In this document: positions 31,072 to 42,034 of the stretch, piece after piece
Numbering within the stretch: the stretch's first letter is position 1
Layout: each line of letters starts with the position of its first letter
NCBI GenBank assembly: GCA_951799405.1
Contig: OX637337.1
Location: 13,452,347 to 13,516,346, forward strand
Source: Agapetus fuscipes
Taxonomy: Eukaryota > Arthropoda > Insecta > Trichoptera > Glossosomatidae
DNA: 64,000 nt
Direction of reading: 5' to 3'
Notes under the pieces: generated by a model
What the model saw: only the letters and a program-made list of their open reading frames with translations
Told to the model about the DNA's origin: nothing
Database searches by the model: none
Position numbers and translations under genes: made by a program

Positions 31072-31311
31072 CCTTTTTACGAGCTTGATCGTCGTCGCTA
31101 CAAAGCGCCAATTCTCAAGCGAGACCCAGTAGCTGTGAGGCTGGATGGACCTTTGGTGACCGGTCATTGGTAAAAGTTTTATGAATTTTTCAACCCAGCA
31201 AAAAGTAAATTTGAAAATATAAATGATATATTTATTGTGCTTCGCCGGATTTTGAACCCACAACCTTCCATTCAGAGTCGGAAGTGTTACCACTGAACTA
31301 CGGACTGGTCT
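31072..31311 (-). repeat. tRNA-derived SINE, family C, full length
   Basis: Minus-strand head 'gaccagtccgtagttcagt' with 'gggttcaaaatccgg', body 'ggtccatccagcctcacag' and 3' end 'gacgatcaagctcgta'. Confidence 0.75.
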
Positions 31312-33198
31312 TTACCCACCCTAAGCAAATTATTGTTTTGGTAAATACCGTTGAATATTTAAGCCAAGGAGTTTCCGTAGCTGATCGAAAACTAAGATCT
31401 GAATGGTGAATACGGCCATTAAAGTTGTGTATGTGCATGGTAAGAAAGAGGACTAGTGACTAAGACTCAATAGCTGACCAGTGAAGGTCCATCAGCCAAG
31501 CTGAAGGCATAAACTTTAGTACAAAAGCCATAAAAAATTGGAAAATAGTAAATGAAGAATCTTAGCTAGTAGAAAACAGGAAGTGTGTTCATTTTTGTTA
31601 AAATATGTTGTCCCCTTCCATAGAAGCATCATGCACAGGAGAGAATTCATAAGTTCATAAATTGTAAGTCTTTCATGATCCATTTTTTCTACATGTCATA
31701 ACTATCTCACCACATTCTTTTTTACGCTTTCTACTCCTTTTTTTGGAACTTTTCTGCTCAAATATTTACTTTTTTTTGTCATCGTCAAGAGCAAGAGATG
31801 TTCTTGGAACTGTTTAAGCACGGACTCATGGGAAGTCCAGAGGAACAGGTCACCACCTTGAGCTGGCTATACGGCTCTCCCGACCCCCAAGTGGTCACCA
31901 CATGTGGTCTACAAGACGCCGCAGCCCTTTGGTCTGTTTTGCCCAACGCAGGTTCACCACCCTACATCTACATAAATGTGAAAGTCCATGGGAATTCATT
32001 TTGATGGAGTCAACGTAAATAAAGGGGGAAAAATAATGGATTTGGTACAAATTTTATAGGCAAAGAATATAAGTTCACTATGTGAAAAGGAAACTTATTT
32101 TTAGTTTTCCAAAAGACATACAAAAACAAGGTATTCACTGTTTTATTTTCACCAATTTTCTTTACATGAAATGAAAAACATATTCTGTTATTCTGTTATT
32201 CGACCATCTTTAACCATAATATGATAAAAACATATATAAATGAAATCAAAGCAGTGTTGAAAACATAGCCTAATATTTTTTTGTCTCTTTCTGTCTTTTA
32301 AAAAAATATGAATAATTTTTCACATTGTTAATAGATAAACCACTACAAAATTAAACTTATGCATTGTTATTGGTCACTCAGGATTCTAGTCCCACAGACC
32401 TGTGATATTTGCCTGCTCAGAAAAAATCTAATTTAGAATTTTGTGCTGAGTCCATTATGACGTGGTTGATAGGGAAATAGCGAAGCAATATTTTGTTATT
32501 GGTTGCTAACGATCCTAGTTACCCAGACCTGTAGCGTCACCCAGTCGAGAGTATTTTTGAAATTTAGAACTTTGTTCCAACTAAATTGTGCCGTTATAAC
32601 GTTAGAGATTAAATATTCATTGTTTTGGTCCATTGTGATGGTGGAATCTATGAAATCAATAAGACATTGCAAGTCTCCCAGGCTTACTTGACAATAACTT
32701 TAAGTCTGTCCTTCAAGTACATTTGGGTAGGTAATTACATAATATTTTGTATGTAGTAAATATAGTTATTTTTACAGTAAGTACAAATGGATGGATATTG
32801 TATGTGAATATGTGTAATGTGTTGTTTTTTTAAGATTTATTTTAAAATTTAATGTTGCAAGTAAATATAAAAAAGTGAGTCTTACTAATATATTTGGCAA
32901 TAGTTACTAAAAGTGGGTGGTATAAAATCAAAGGCAGGAATGTAGTTTTTTTCAAAGTGTGATAAATATAGGTGTGGAAGTGATTGAAATTGATTTCCTG
33001 TTTCCATATATTTATCCCATTTACGAAATAATCCTAGATTGATTAATATTAGAACCCCCTTTGTCCTTTGATGTGACTCAAATAATAAAGTAAAAAAGTG
33101 ATGTGTTTGAATCAAAAGTATTCAAATAATTCATGAAGAGAAAAAAATTATAGTGACTTCTGGACATCTTTTGAGGTGGTACATATCAAACCCATGTA
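31312..33198. other. groucho intron, mostly unassigned
   Basis: A GC-richer coding-like island at 31791-31952 reads FLELFKHGLMGSPEEQV and SWLYGSPDPQVVTTCGL, which I do not recognise. It does not fit Groucho and has no convincing splice pair. 32380-32600 carries family G MITE phrases in both orientations ('atattttgttattggttgc', 'cccagacctgtagcgtcac'). Confidence 0.35.
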
Positions 33199-33399
33199 TG
33201 TCCACCCAGGCCCGGATTAACCCCTGTGGGGGCCCTGGTGCGAAAAAAAATCTCGGGGCCCCCTATAGCCCCCCCCTTCCCCTCCCCCCTCCCCCCTTAT
33301 CACAAAATCCCCTCCCCTCGCGCTTATTTTTTTTCCGAAGGCAAAATATACAATTTACGAACATGATAATTGAATGGTTGAATTCCTTGATTCTATTCT

Positions 33400-33640
33400 T
33401 GACTTTTAGGTTGATATGAGGCTGACCACCCATACTGTAAAAAGATGGTTCACTTTGCCAATGACACCTTTGTTTCAGGGAAGGTCGGCAAGAGTTGCAA
33501 GGCTTATATTCATTTGAGATTGGGTTTTATATTGTAGGTCCACATGTGGCATGTGTAAGCGCAAACTTATACGTCTCTGCTTGCGAGAATGCATTTAATA
33601 TGAATCTCAATTGATTTTCATCTTTGATTTAGTTTTAGAT
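33400..33640 (+). repeat. Dispersed repeat family A
   Basis: 'cttgacttttaggttgata' to 'catctttgatttagtttta', inside the hAT-like element. Confidence 0.75.
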
Positions 33641-33819
33641 TATAATAAAAACGGTACTAATTAGGTAAAAAAAAATGCAAGTACAATGCTACTTCTTAGC
33701 AATTTTCCCTCCGAATTTGCAGAGGTCTTTTGAGGTGTGATTCACACATAATAGATAAAGCTTATTTGACACATAAGTTTGTGTGAAACTGACCTCTATA
33801 ATCTATAGTCATAGTTCTT

Positions 33820-34122
33820 ATCTAATCTAATCTAATCTAAGTTGCAAAGATATGTTACATTGGAGATTCACATTACATGCATTCTCACAACCAGACACGT
33901 ACAAGTTCGCGCTTGCACATGCCTCATGTGAACCTACAACATAAAAACCAAATCTCAAATGGACATACACCCTGCAACTCTTGCCGTCCTTCCCTGAGAC
34001 AGGGGTGACATTGGCAAAGTGAACCATTTTTACAGCATGGGTGGTCAGCCGCATACCAACCTATAAGTCAAGGAACCTATAGTTGCAAAGATATATTGAC
34101 ATTCAAGGCTCATTTTAATGCA
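33820..34122 (-). repeat. Dispersed repeat family A, one full copy plus a fragment
   Basis: A full minus-strand copy runs 33820-34074 with a (CTAAT)n-type start. A second 3' fragment (34081-34122, 'gttgcaaagatatattgac') follows directly and is cut by SINE B at 34125. Confidence 0.75.
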
Positions 34123-34124
34123 CT

Positions 34125-34450
34125 ACCGGTCGATAGCTCAGTTGGTAGAGTGTTTGCATTCCATGCCGTGAGCTCGGGTACGAATACCGCCGAGAATGTC
34201 AGAAGTTATTTCCCGTTTCGGTGTTTATTTCAAACCCCAAAATAAAATACCGGCAAGGCTTACTCACCTTCACAAGAAATGAATACCAGCCTCCTCGGGA
34301 GCTGGGAAATCCCCACTTCAAATGAAGTGGTTGGCGTAGCCCCCTTACATGTAAAAATAAATAGGTTTCGCTCGCCACATGCGAAACCCTTTGGGGGAAC
34401 GCGGCAAGAAGTTACACTAGATGTGTAGCTTAGTTGCGTTTTTTTTTGCG
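34125..34450 (+). repeat. tRNA-derived SINE, family B, full length
   Basis: Head 'accggtcgatagctcagtt', 'gtagagtgtttgcattcc', 'gctcgggtacgaatacc', then body and end 'gtgtagcttagttgcgttt' followed by a T run. Best plus-strand copy. Confidence 0.8.
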
Positions 34451-35135
34451 TTGTCCACAAGCGTCACGTGTAATTATCGCCTTTGCATATTACTAGGGTG
34501 GTCACCTGTTCATCAAAAATTTACTTAAATCAAGTTAATATTATTATCACATAGCTCAAAAAATCTGACATCCTATCAACCAAATTTACATTATTTTCGA
34601 CACCGCCTATCTTCAATAAATCATCCATTGTTTAAATTTGCAATGTTTACTCTCTCGGCGCCAATGGCAATAAATGTTTTACAGCCGTCGGAGCCTTTTA
34701 TTTTATATTTCCGCTGTGGACTTTACAAAGGCAAGTCATGCAGCTATTATCCTAGAAGTTCATTATAAGACACGAACAGGTGTCATAAAATCATACGCAG
34801 TCGATACCTTTGTTTATCTTTACTTTTTTTCTGACTTCCTACCCAGAATTTTTTTTCTTTGTTACTGGAGGCTTTGTTTAAAATTTTTGGAGGCCCATTC
34901 AAGTCGTTAAGGGCCCCATTCAGATCGTCGGGGGCCCCGAACGTTTGCTGTGAGAAACTTTTATTATCGGTGTCTTTGTCTGGGCAAAACGCAGCTTTTT
35001 GAGTCAAAAGTATTCAATATCAATTCCTACGACATTTTTTAGAATTCCTTTAAAGTCTTTCGGGGCCCATCCTGGCGCGGGGCCCTGGTTCGGTCGCACC
35101 ACTCGAACCGCCCTAGATCCGGGCCTGTGTCCACC

Positions 35136-35930
35136 CATGTACCTAAATTGAGCTAATGATGTACGTCTATAGTAAAAGATGAGTACATTTTGATGGTGTT
35201 TTTCAAATTCTCGGAAGTCAACGATTTTACTATGTAAACACAGTTTAAAAAATCAAAAACGAAACAAATCCATGTATGTCCACCGTGTGGTTTGTGTCAA
35301 ATCCCAGTATGTCCATTTCAACCAACCAGCATTGAGTAGATCACTGTCATGGCGGCCATTAAAGATATTTTGTTGAGATGAGTTCAGAGCAGAATCAAGT
35401 ATGTCCAGTATTGTTGGAAGTAGTTCAAATCAGAACCAAGTATGTCCAGCTACACATTTTTTATGAAAGGTCGTAAGTGCCATGGTTTTTTTCAAAGTCC
35501 AGTATGTCCATTTTATTTTTAGTGATTTTAAGTTAATTGATTGATTTTTATTTATAAATCAATACAAACAATGTTACAATTGATAAGATGAAGCAAAACA
35601 AATAATAAAACTAGGATATTTTAGGCTATAATTAAGTAAAAACAAAATTCCTCATTATCTCATTTTCATTTATGATGGACATACTGGGTTATGATATTTA
35701 CCACCTCTTTTGATGAAACGTAAAAGCTTTTTATGATTTAATTAGCAGAGACTCAAACCATTTTGTAACCAATCTATGATATACATACTAGGGATGTTAT
35801 GGATATTATGCTGGCAGAAATACTGATATTTGAATAATATTAATTCGGTTTCGGATATGGATTAGAATTATTTCGAACATCCGCTAGTTTAGGATAGTTT
35901 TGGTTGCGGTTTAAGAAATTGTAAAAGCAT
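35136..35930. repeat. Cluster of AGTATGTCC-type motifs
   Basis: Close variants of 'agtatgtcca' occur at about 35275, 35307, 35398, 35440 and 35498, in inverted form near 35674, and 'atgtatgtccacc' at 33197. Such scattered subterminal motifs are typical of transposase-binding sites near a DNA-transposon end. I cannot define the element's borders. Confidence 0.5.
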
Positions 35931-35937
35931 ACTATAC

Positions 35938-37047
35938 CAAGGGCGCCCGCAGAATATTTTCCCAGGGGGGGCAAGGCCACCGGGGGGTCTGGGGGGTATG
36001 ACACTTTACAGTAAAAAAGTAAAAGTCAAAAATGTTTTAAAGTAATATGTATTTGCTTCAAAATGAACTTAGGTGTGACATGATCTGAATGGATGTAAAA
36101 TATTATGACTTGAACAAGAATTGTACTCTTCTCTTATCCATTCCAAAAACATTGATGGTCTTTTCTATTAGCTCATCTTTTTGTTGTTTTACTGTGTTCC
36201 TATGAACAGACAGTAGACAGAGGCCGGTAAGCCGATCGTTTGACATGGTGCTCCTTATCCAAGTTTTTACTCGTCTCAGAGTACTGTAAAGAAACATAAC
36301 AGTAAACATTTTAAAGATATAAACCATTTTTACTCCTATAAACGAAATTAACCATTGTAAACTAAATTTCTGCCAACTACTGGTATACTTGACTTAGAAT
36401 ATATTTTAAAAGACTATTATGCAGAAATGGAATAAAAAATAAATAAGTTAGACCTATAAAATCTAAGTAAATTTGCATGCAATTTAAAAAAAATTTAACT
36501 ATTATTCTCACCTGAATGACCTCTCAATAGTACAAGTTGTTGGTGGTAAACACAGTGCAATCTTGAGTGCCTTAGCAACTGACGGTAAAAAGTAAACATG
36601 TTCGTGTTGCAGAACATCTATAAGGTGCATTTTCTCCAAGTCCTTATAATCAGCTGGTGTGTTTGCCCACAGGTCATACCATAGGACTGATTCGTCCTTA
36701 AAGTTGTCTAACAACTTTCCATACATTTCAGCAATTTTTACCACAGAACTTTCGTATTTTTCTTTGGGAAGGGCTTTCATGACTTTTGGATGCATGTTAA
36801 ATATTTCAAAAGCAGGTTGGTTTTTTTCTGAAAACCTGTCATGAATACTAGGGTTTGGTTATTTATGTAGTCATGTTTTTCGTTAACGTAACCTTATCCC
36901 GGCGTTTATGCGGAATTGCCGATATTTATTCATTTTGGACATTCTAAATTTTTCAAAACACTAAAACCTGACAAAAATTTATGCGCACTATCCTGATTCT
37001 CAGGGGGGGCAATGGCCCCCCCTGGCCCCTCCCTGCGGGCGCCCATG
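35938..37047 (-). mobile_element. hAT element, 1.1 kb, internally deleted
   Basis: Terminal inverted repeats CAAGGGCGCCCGCAG (left) and CTGCGGGCGCCCATG (right; reverse complement CATGGGCGCCCGCAG) are flanked by the 8 bp direct repeat TACTATAC (35930-35937, 37048-37055). It carries only the C-terminal part of a hAT transposase on the minus strand, so it is a deletion derivative. Confidence 0.9.
36103..36860 (-). pseudogene. hAT transposase C-terminus, two exons
   Basis: The last exon (36283-36103) reads TLRRVKTWIRSTMSNDRLTGLCLL and so on. The preceding exon (about 36860-36512) reads FSEKNQPAFEIF, ADYKDLEKMHLIDVLQ and TTCTIERSF. The 228 bp intron between them (36511-36284) has 'gtgaga' and 'tttacag' borders, and splicing joins ERSF to STLRR in frame. 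This is the hAT dimerisation region of the ZMYM1/zinc-finger-MYM-like type. The catalytic N-terminal two thirds are missing. Confidence 0.85.
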
Positions 37048-37231
37048 TACTATACTACCTACAAATAAGACAATAAATTATATTGACTTTATTTTTAGGT
37101 TATCATTTGGCTGTACAATCAGTCATATGAGTGATTATTATAGTTATTCACTTAAAAATGCAAAAGTTATATAATGTATAAACAGTTAGGGTAACATAAG
37201 TGTTTTAAGGCTTTCATGGCCGGCTTCAGAT

Positions 37232-37539
37232 GATGTTGATGATGATGATGTCTCCATCCTTCCGGGCTTGTAGGCCATGTTCAATATTGTACTTTGTACT
37301 GCCTTTCCCGCCAAATTTACAAGCCCCGCCCACTCCACATAGACACATAAATACCGCATGCTCAAATCAAAGCGATCAGTCGAAGAAGAAGCCCTGAAGA
37401 AGTCAGTCGCACGTCACTGACGAAACGTTGCAAAAAGAGAAAAAAAAAAAAAAAAAAAAAAAAAAAAGAATAAGCAGCCTACAATATTGAACATGGCCTA
37501 CAAGCCCGGAAGGATGGAGACATCATCATCATCAACATC
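37232..37539. repeat. Perfect 60 bp inverted repeat with A run in loop
   Basis: Arms 37232-37291 and 37480-37539 are exact reverse complements ('gatgttgatgatgatg...' to 'ttcaatattgta'). The 188 nt loop includes a run of about 27 A (37441-37467) and, before it, 'ctgaagaagtcagt' and 'actgacgaaacgttgc', which pair as GTCAGT/ACTGAC. The loop phrase resembles the repeat ends of Penelope-type elements; that is inference. Confidence 0.8.
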
Positions 37540-37547
37540 AGTTAGGG

Positions 37548-38376
37548 TAACATTCGTAATTTCTTTTACTTACATACATTATTCAAGATTATCCGAAAAT
37601 TTTATTTTGGATATTCAATATTTTGGACTCCTAGAGAATGAATTTATATTCATGATTTTATTTCATTTTCATCAAGCGAGTTAACGCAATGTTTTAAGGC
37701 TTCGTCAAACAGGAAGCGGCTTTAGCGTGCGGCAAGGCACTTCAGTGTCCCCGGTCTAGCATCGTGCTGCGCTGTGCTGTACTGAGCATGTCTGCATCTG
37801 TCAAACAAAGCAAAAGCACCACCAGTATGAGACACTGTTGCTGAGTCCAGATGTTGCGTTGTATTTTTTTCTTTGATGCCGGGTGTTTTTTTTATATCAA
37901 TATTAAAAAAATTGGACTGAAAAATTTGTTAAATGCATTAAAAAAAACAGTACTTGTATACAAGAACCAGTGCTTATAAAAAAATCTACGACAACATTTT
38001 GCTAGATAATGCGTAGAGCAGCAATATCTTATCTTCATCGGAGTCGCTGAACATTGTGACCAGTGACGACGGCTGAGTAGCGTCAAAGTTGTTCAAATTC
38101 AAAGTATGCAATGTTAAAAACACTTTCTGTGTGACAAAAGCCTTTATACTACAGACACTGGAGGCACATTTTGTACAGTGAAAAAGTTCTGTTTCAAAAA
38201 TAATACTTCTAAATCAAATGTCATTGTTTGCTGACAAAAAAAAATATATGTTCTGACAAAAAGCATTTATTTGTATCTACTACTGATTGAATGCCTCTAC
38301 AATCAATGAAAGTTCTGAATCCACTTTGAGTACATTTACCAACACATATTCACTGTTATTTGTCTACCTCTTATAG
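37548..38376. other. groucho intron, no recognised element
   Basis: AT-rich with a GC-richer patch at 37700-37830 ('gcttcgtcaaacaggaagc', 'gcatcgtgctgcgctgtg') that may be a MITE piece. No coding support. Confidence 0.3.
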
Positions 38377-38521
38377 GAGCAGGCCCGCATGACCTTCAGG
38401 CAGCTTATGGCGCAGCAGGAGTCCTGCACGGGGCGGGCCTGCCCCCATACCCTCCCCGGCCCCCCCTGCAGCCTTACGAGCCCCTCCGAGCCTCTCTCGC
38501 CACCATTCCAGGAGGAAAACC
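38377..38521 (+). CDS. gro: groucho/TLE exon: end of SP region
   Basis: 145 bp between 'cttatag' and 'gtaagg'. Two bases complete the Gly codon left by the 29426 exon and two bases are left at the end. It translates AGPHDLQAAYGAAG, LPPYPPRPPLQPYEP, then LRASLATIPGGKP. The IPGGKP end is the conserved junction just before the WD40 domain. Confidence 0.92.
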
Positions 38522-38609
38522 GTAAGGAAGATCACTTATACCGTTGACAATATTAAATAAATGGAATCTAACAGATGTACATAGTGAACTAAGCTGCACA
38601 TGTATTGGA

Positions 38610-38830
38610 GAGATGATGTTACATGGTCTATTGGAGTTGGAGCTTCCAAACATTTTGTCCATGTCTGCGATGGGTTTCCAATGATGTTGATGAAACTGTT
38701 AAAAAATAATTTTAAGTACAGTTTCAGCAACATCATCTTCACGCTGAAGAAGCCCATCAAAGACATGAGCAAAACATCTGGAAGGCCCAGCTCCAATAAA
38801 CAATGGCAAAAAACCCGGAAAGATACTCTT
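38610..38830. repeat. Fold-back MITE, family H
   Basis: The left arm 'tctattggagttggagctt...cattttgtccatgtctgcgatgggttt' pairs with the right arm 'gcccatcaaagacatgagcaaa...ggcccagctccaataaa'. Related to 29084-29280 ('ggtctattggagctggagc'). Confidence 0.65.
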
Positions 38831-39170
38831 CAGTATACCACTCTCAAAAAACAGAATGAGTTATTTTTTTAATTAAAAATGTACTTCTAAGCCGTCCCTA
38901 GAGGTGCAATTTTATTGCGTAATATAATAATTGTTTGTGCAATATAACTGATTGTATGTGGGCAATATATTGCGTGATTTTCAAATTTTTAAAAATATTT
39001 TATACAAATGGTAAAATGTTGGGCTGCCTGTTGACAACTTAGCGCAATATAAATTTTATGTCGGTTATCTTGATTCAATCTATGACATTTAAATACAATC
39101 TTTCTCAAATACATTTTTCTCAAATTTTTCAAATAGGTACAAACAAAAAAATTCTCAAATACAAACCTAA

Positions 39171-39488
<318 letters not shown>

Positions 39489-39746
39489 TAGCGTCATCAT
39501 TCCAACATTTCACTTAACATGTATACGCTTCTTCTATTCCAGTCTGTTGGCACAGTCTAAAATATTAGGTCAGGGAAAAAGTCTTTTCGCATATAGTATG
39601 TATATAATTGTAATTAAATATCTTTGGCTGTACTATTTGTATCTGGCTGGTTTTCATCCCATTAAAAAGGGGACATTTCAATAAAATCATCAAGTTGGGA
39701 AAATCTTGTTACCCGACATTTTTCATTTGTTTTTCTTTCTGTCAAA

Positions 39747-40572
39747 ATGAGCAAATCGAATGAAGAAATTAGATACCTACATTTTAAAATTTTATTACAA
39801 AAAATGGAAAAATGCAACGCAAGCTGCGTTTTTTTTTTGTGGCGTTTATGGACCTAATGCAGTGTCAGTAAGAGTAGCACAAAGTTGGTTCAAGTGTTTT
39901 CAATCCGGGAATTTTGATGTCAAAGATGCACCTCGCTCTGGTCACCCTGTTACGGATAAAATAGATGTTATTTTTTAAAAAGTGGAGCAAGATCGGCATA
40001 TTAGCAGTTACGACATAGCTGAAGAACTGGGAATTGACCACAAAACAGTTTCGACCCATTTGAAAAAAGCTGGGTACACAAAAAAGCTCGACATTTGGGT
40101 ACCACATGAGCTTACTGAAAGAAATCTAATGAACCGTGTACTCATTTGCGATTCTTTATTGAGACGTAATGAAACCGATTTTGAAGAGATAACTGGTGAT
40201 GAAAAGTGGATCACGTATGTCAAGAATGTGCGAAAAAGGTCGTGGTCAAAGGTCGGTCAGGCTTCACAGACTGTGGCAAAACCTGGGTTAACTCGCAATA
40301 AGGTGATGCTGTGTCTATGGTGGGATTGGAAGGATTCATTATGAGATTTTACCGCTGGAAGGGTTCATTATGAGGTTCATTATGAGATTTTACCGCCGGG
40401 CAAAACCATCGATTCGGATCTCTACTGCCAACAACTGATGAGATTAAAGCAAGACATTGAGAAAAAGCGGCCGGAATTGATTAAAAGAAAGGGTGTGGTC
40501 TTTCATCATGATAACGCTAGACCACATACATCTTTAGCCACTCAGCAAAAATTAAGCGAGTTTGGCTGGGAG
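39747..40572 (+). pseudogene. Mariner transposase, N-terminal part
   Basis: It starts MSKSNEEIRY and contains NAVSVRVAQSWFKCFQSGNF, DRHISSYDIAEELGIDHKT, TGDEKWI (first catalytic Asp) and HHDNARPH (second). A frameshift near 39820-39840, a stop at about 39976, and a local duplication near 40340-40395 with a stop inactivate it. The frame breaks off at the insertion at 40573. Confidence 0.9.
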
Positions 40573-41963
40573 CATTGGCGTGCCTACAGTTTCTGCCATA
40601 CGCATGCTGGATAATTAAGGTTGCACTAAATTACAAATAATAAATCTTACCCCAATGTTTCTTTTCCCCAGTGCTTCTTAATTTCTTCAGACTTAAATTT
40701 TGGATTGAAACAATAAAACCTTCACACACTTAAGATCCTCACAAGGCACAACAATATTTTCACCGGAATTAATTTTATATACTATCAAAAAAGGTGGATT
40801 CGATCTCAAACAAGGAATAAGTCAATTATTCTGATATTCGAATAAAACGCACCTGACGCGACAGTTTATTCAAAATACAATCGGTCATTCATACAACTGT
40901 AAATGGCTCCAGTCTGGAATCGTAAAATTGAATGGACGAAAAGCTAAGCATATGGTGATATTATTATCATGTGTACTCCAAGCACAATCTGTAATAATAT
41001 TGTGTTCATTTATAATGACAAAAGAGCTTAAGAGGAAACAAAAGGGCCGTTACGCCATACAAACGTAGTCCCCTGTTTTCTCCCTGGATAATGTTAGTAG
41101 AGCAATCATTTTTGTCTCAAAAATCAATGACTACTATTGGCATGTCCCTCGGTTTTCTTTTTTTTCATAAATTAATTATTAAAAGAGATATGAACATTCA
41201 AAAACCCATAAAATTTGTCAGATTTTTCGCTGTGTTTAAACATCCAGAAAACAAAATTGACTAAATTATATAAAAAAAGGAAAACATAGAAACACGGCCA
41301 AAGTCTATCTTTATTTATTAAAGAAAAAAATTAGTTAAATCGGTCAAGTTTTGGAGAAGGGAACAGGGGATTACGAAACGTTGATTTTGTGTAATTTTAA
41401 TAGGTATTTTCGGTCCAAGCTGCAGTTGTCCCTATCGCGCTTTGCGGGGGGAGGCTTGAAGTTGGGGACGGGCGGACTAATGCGTATACAGACAAAGGAA
41501 GAAAAAGCAATAATAATTGCTGCGAAAATAAGGAGATATTCCATTTTACACTTTTTTATTGCTTCCTTTGACCAGGGCCGGCTGGCAAAAATCTTTTGGT
41601 GTCAATTTTTTTATTTCATTTTTTTGATACAGAAAAAACTATTCAATAAATTGAGCTCAAACTGACTTTTGAAGAAAACGAAAGATTTGATAAAAACAAG
41701 TCCGTTCATTTCAACATCAAAATGTGCGTCACTAGGTATATGTGATATCTGTTTAAAAAAACATGCAAAAGTCTGAAATCAAACACGAATTACATATAAG
41801 CAGAAATCTCGAAAAATTGGGATTTGATTTTTACTTTCTTGCTCCCGGTACGGAGTAAAGAAAGTTTTGTTTTGGCGAGAAAAAAAAAATCGAGATTTTC
41901 ACGGAAATGAGTTGTCCTGGTGCAGGACATGCCAAAAAACACTATCTTGCAAAAACGTCCGGC

Positions 41964-42034
<71 letters not shown>

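Larger units (their letters stand above)
33207..35127. mobile_element. hAT-like element, non-autonomous, 1.9 kb
   Basis: Ends CAGGCCCGGAT (left) and ATCCGGGCCTG (right), flanked by the 8 bp direct repeat TGTCCACC (33199-33206, 35128-35135). Next to the ends are G/C-rich stretches ('ggggccctggtgcg', 'ggcgcggggccctgg'). No transposase frame is left. It carries nested family A copies and a SINE B, so it is older than those. The 8 bp duplication and end sequence fit hAT. Confidence 0.8.

Noticed and set aside
31798..32004. Open frame starting MFLELFKHGLMG as a groucho exon
   Set aside because: It does not resemble Groucho SP sequence, splice borders are poor, and the 29613 exon joins the 38377 exon in frame without it.
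34125..34200. Functional tRNA gene
   Set aside because: The tRNA-like head belongs to a 320 bp SINE present in several copies; cloverleaf stems are not maintained.
37392..37430. Complete hammerhead ribozyme
   Set aside because: CTGAAGA, a stem and GAAAC are present, but I could not find a compatible third stem and cleavage triplet, so it is only listed as a weak candidate.
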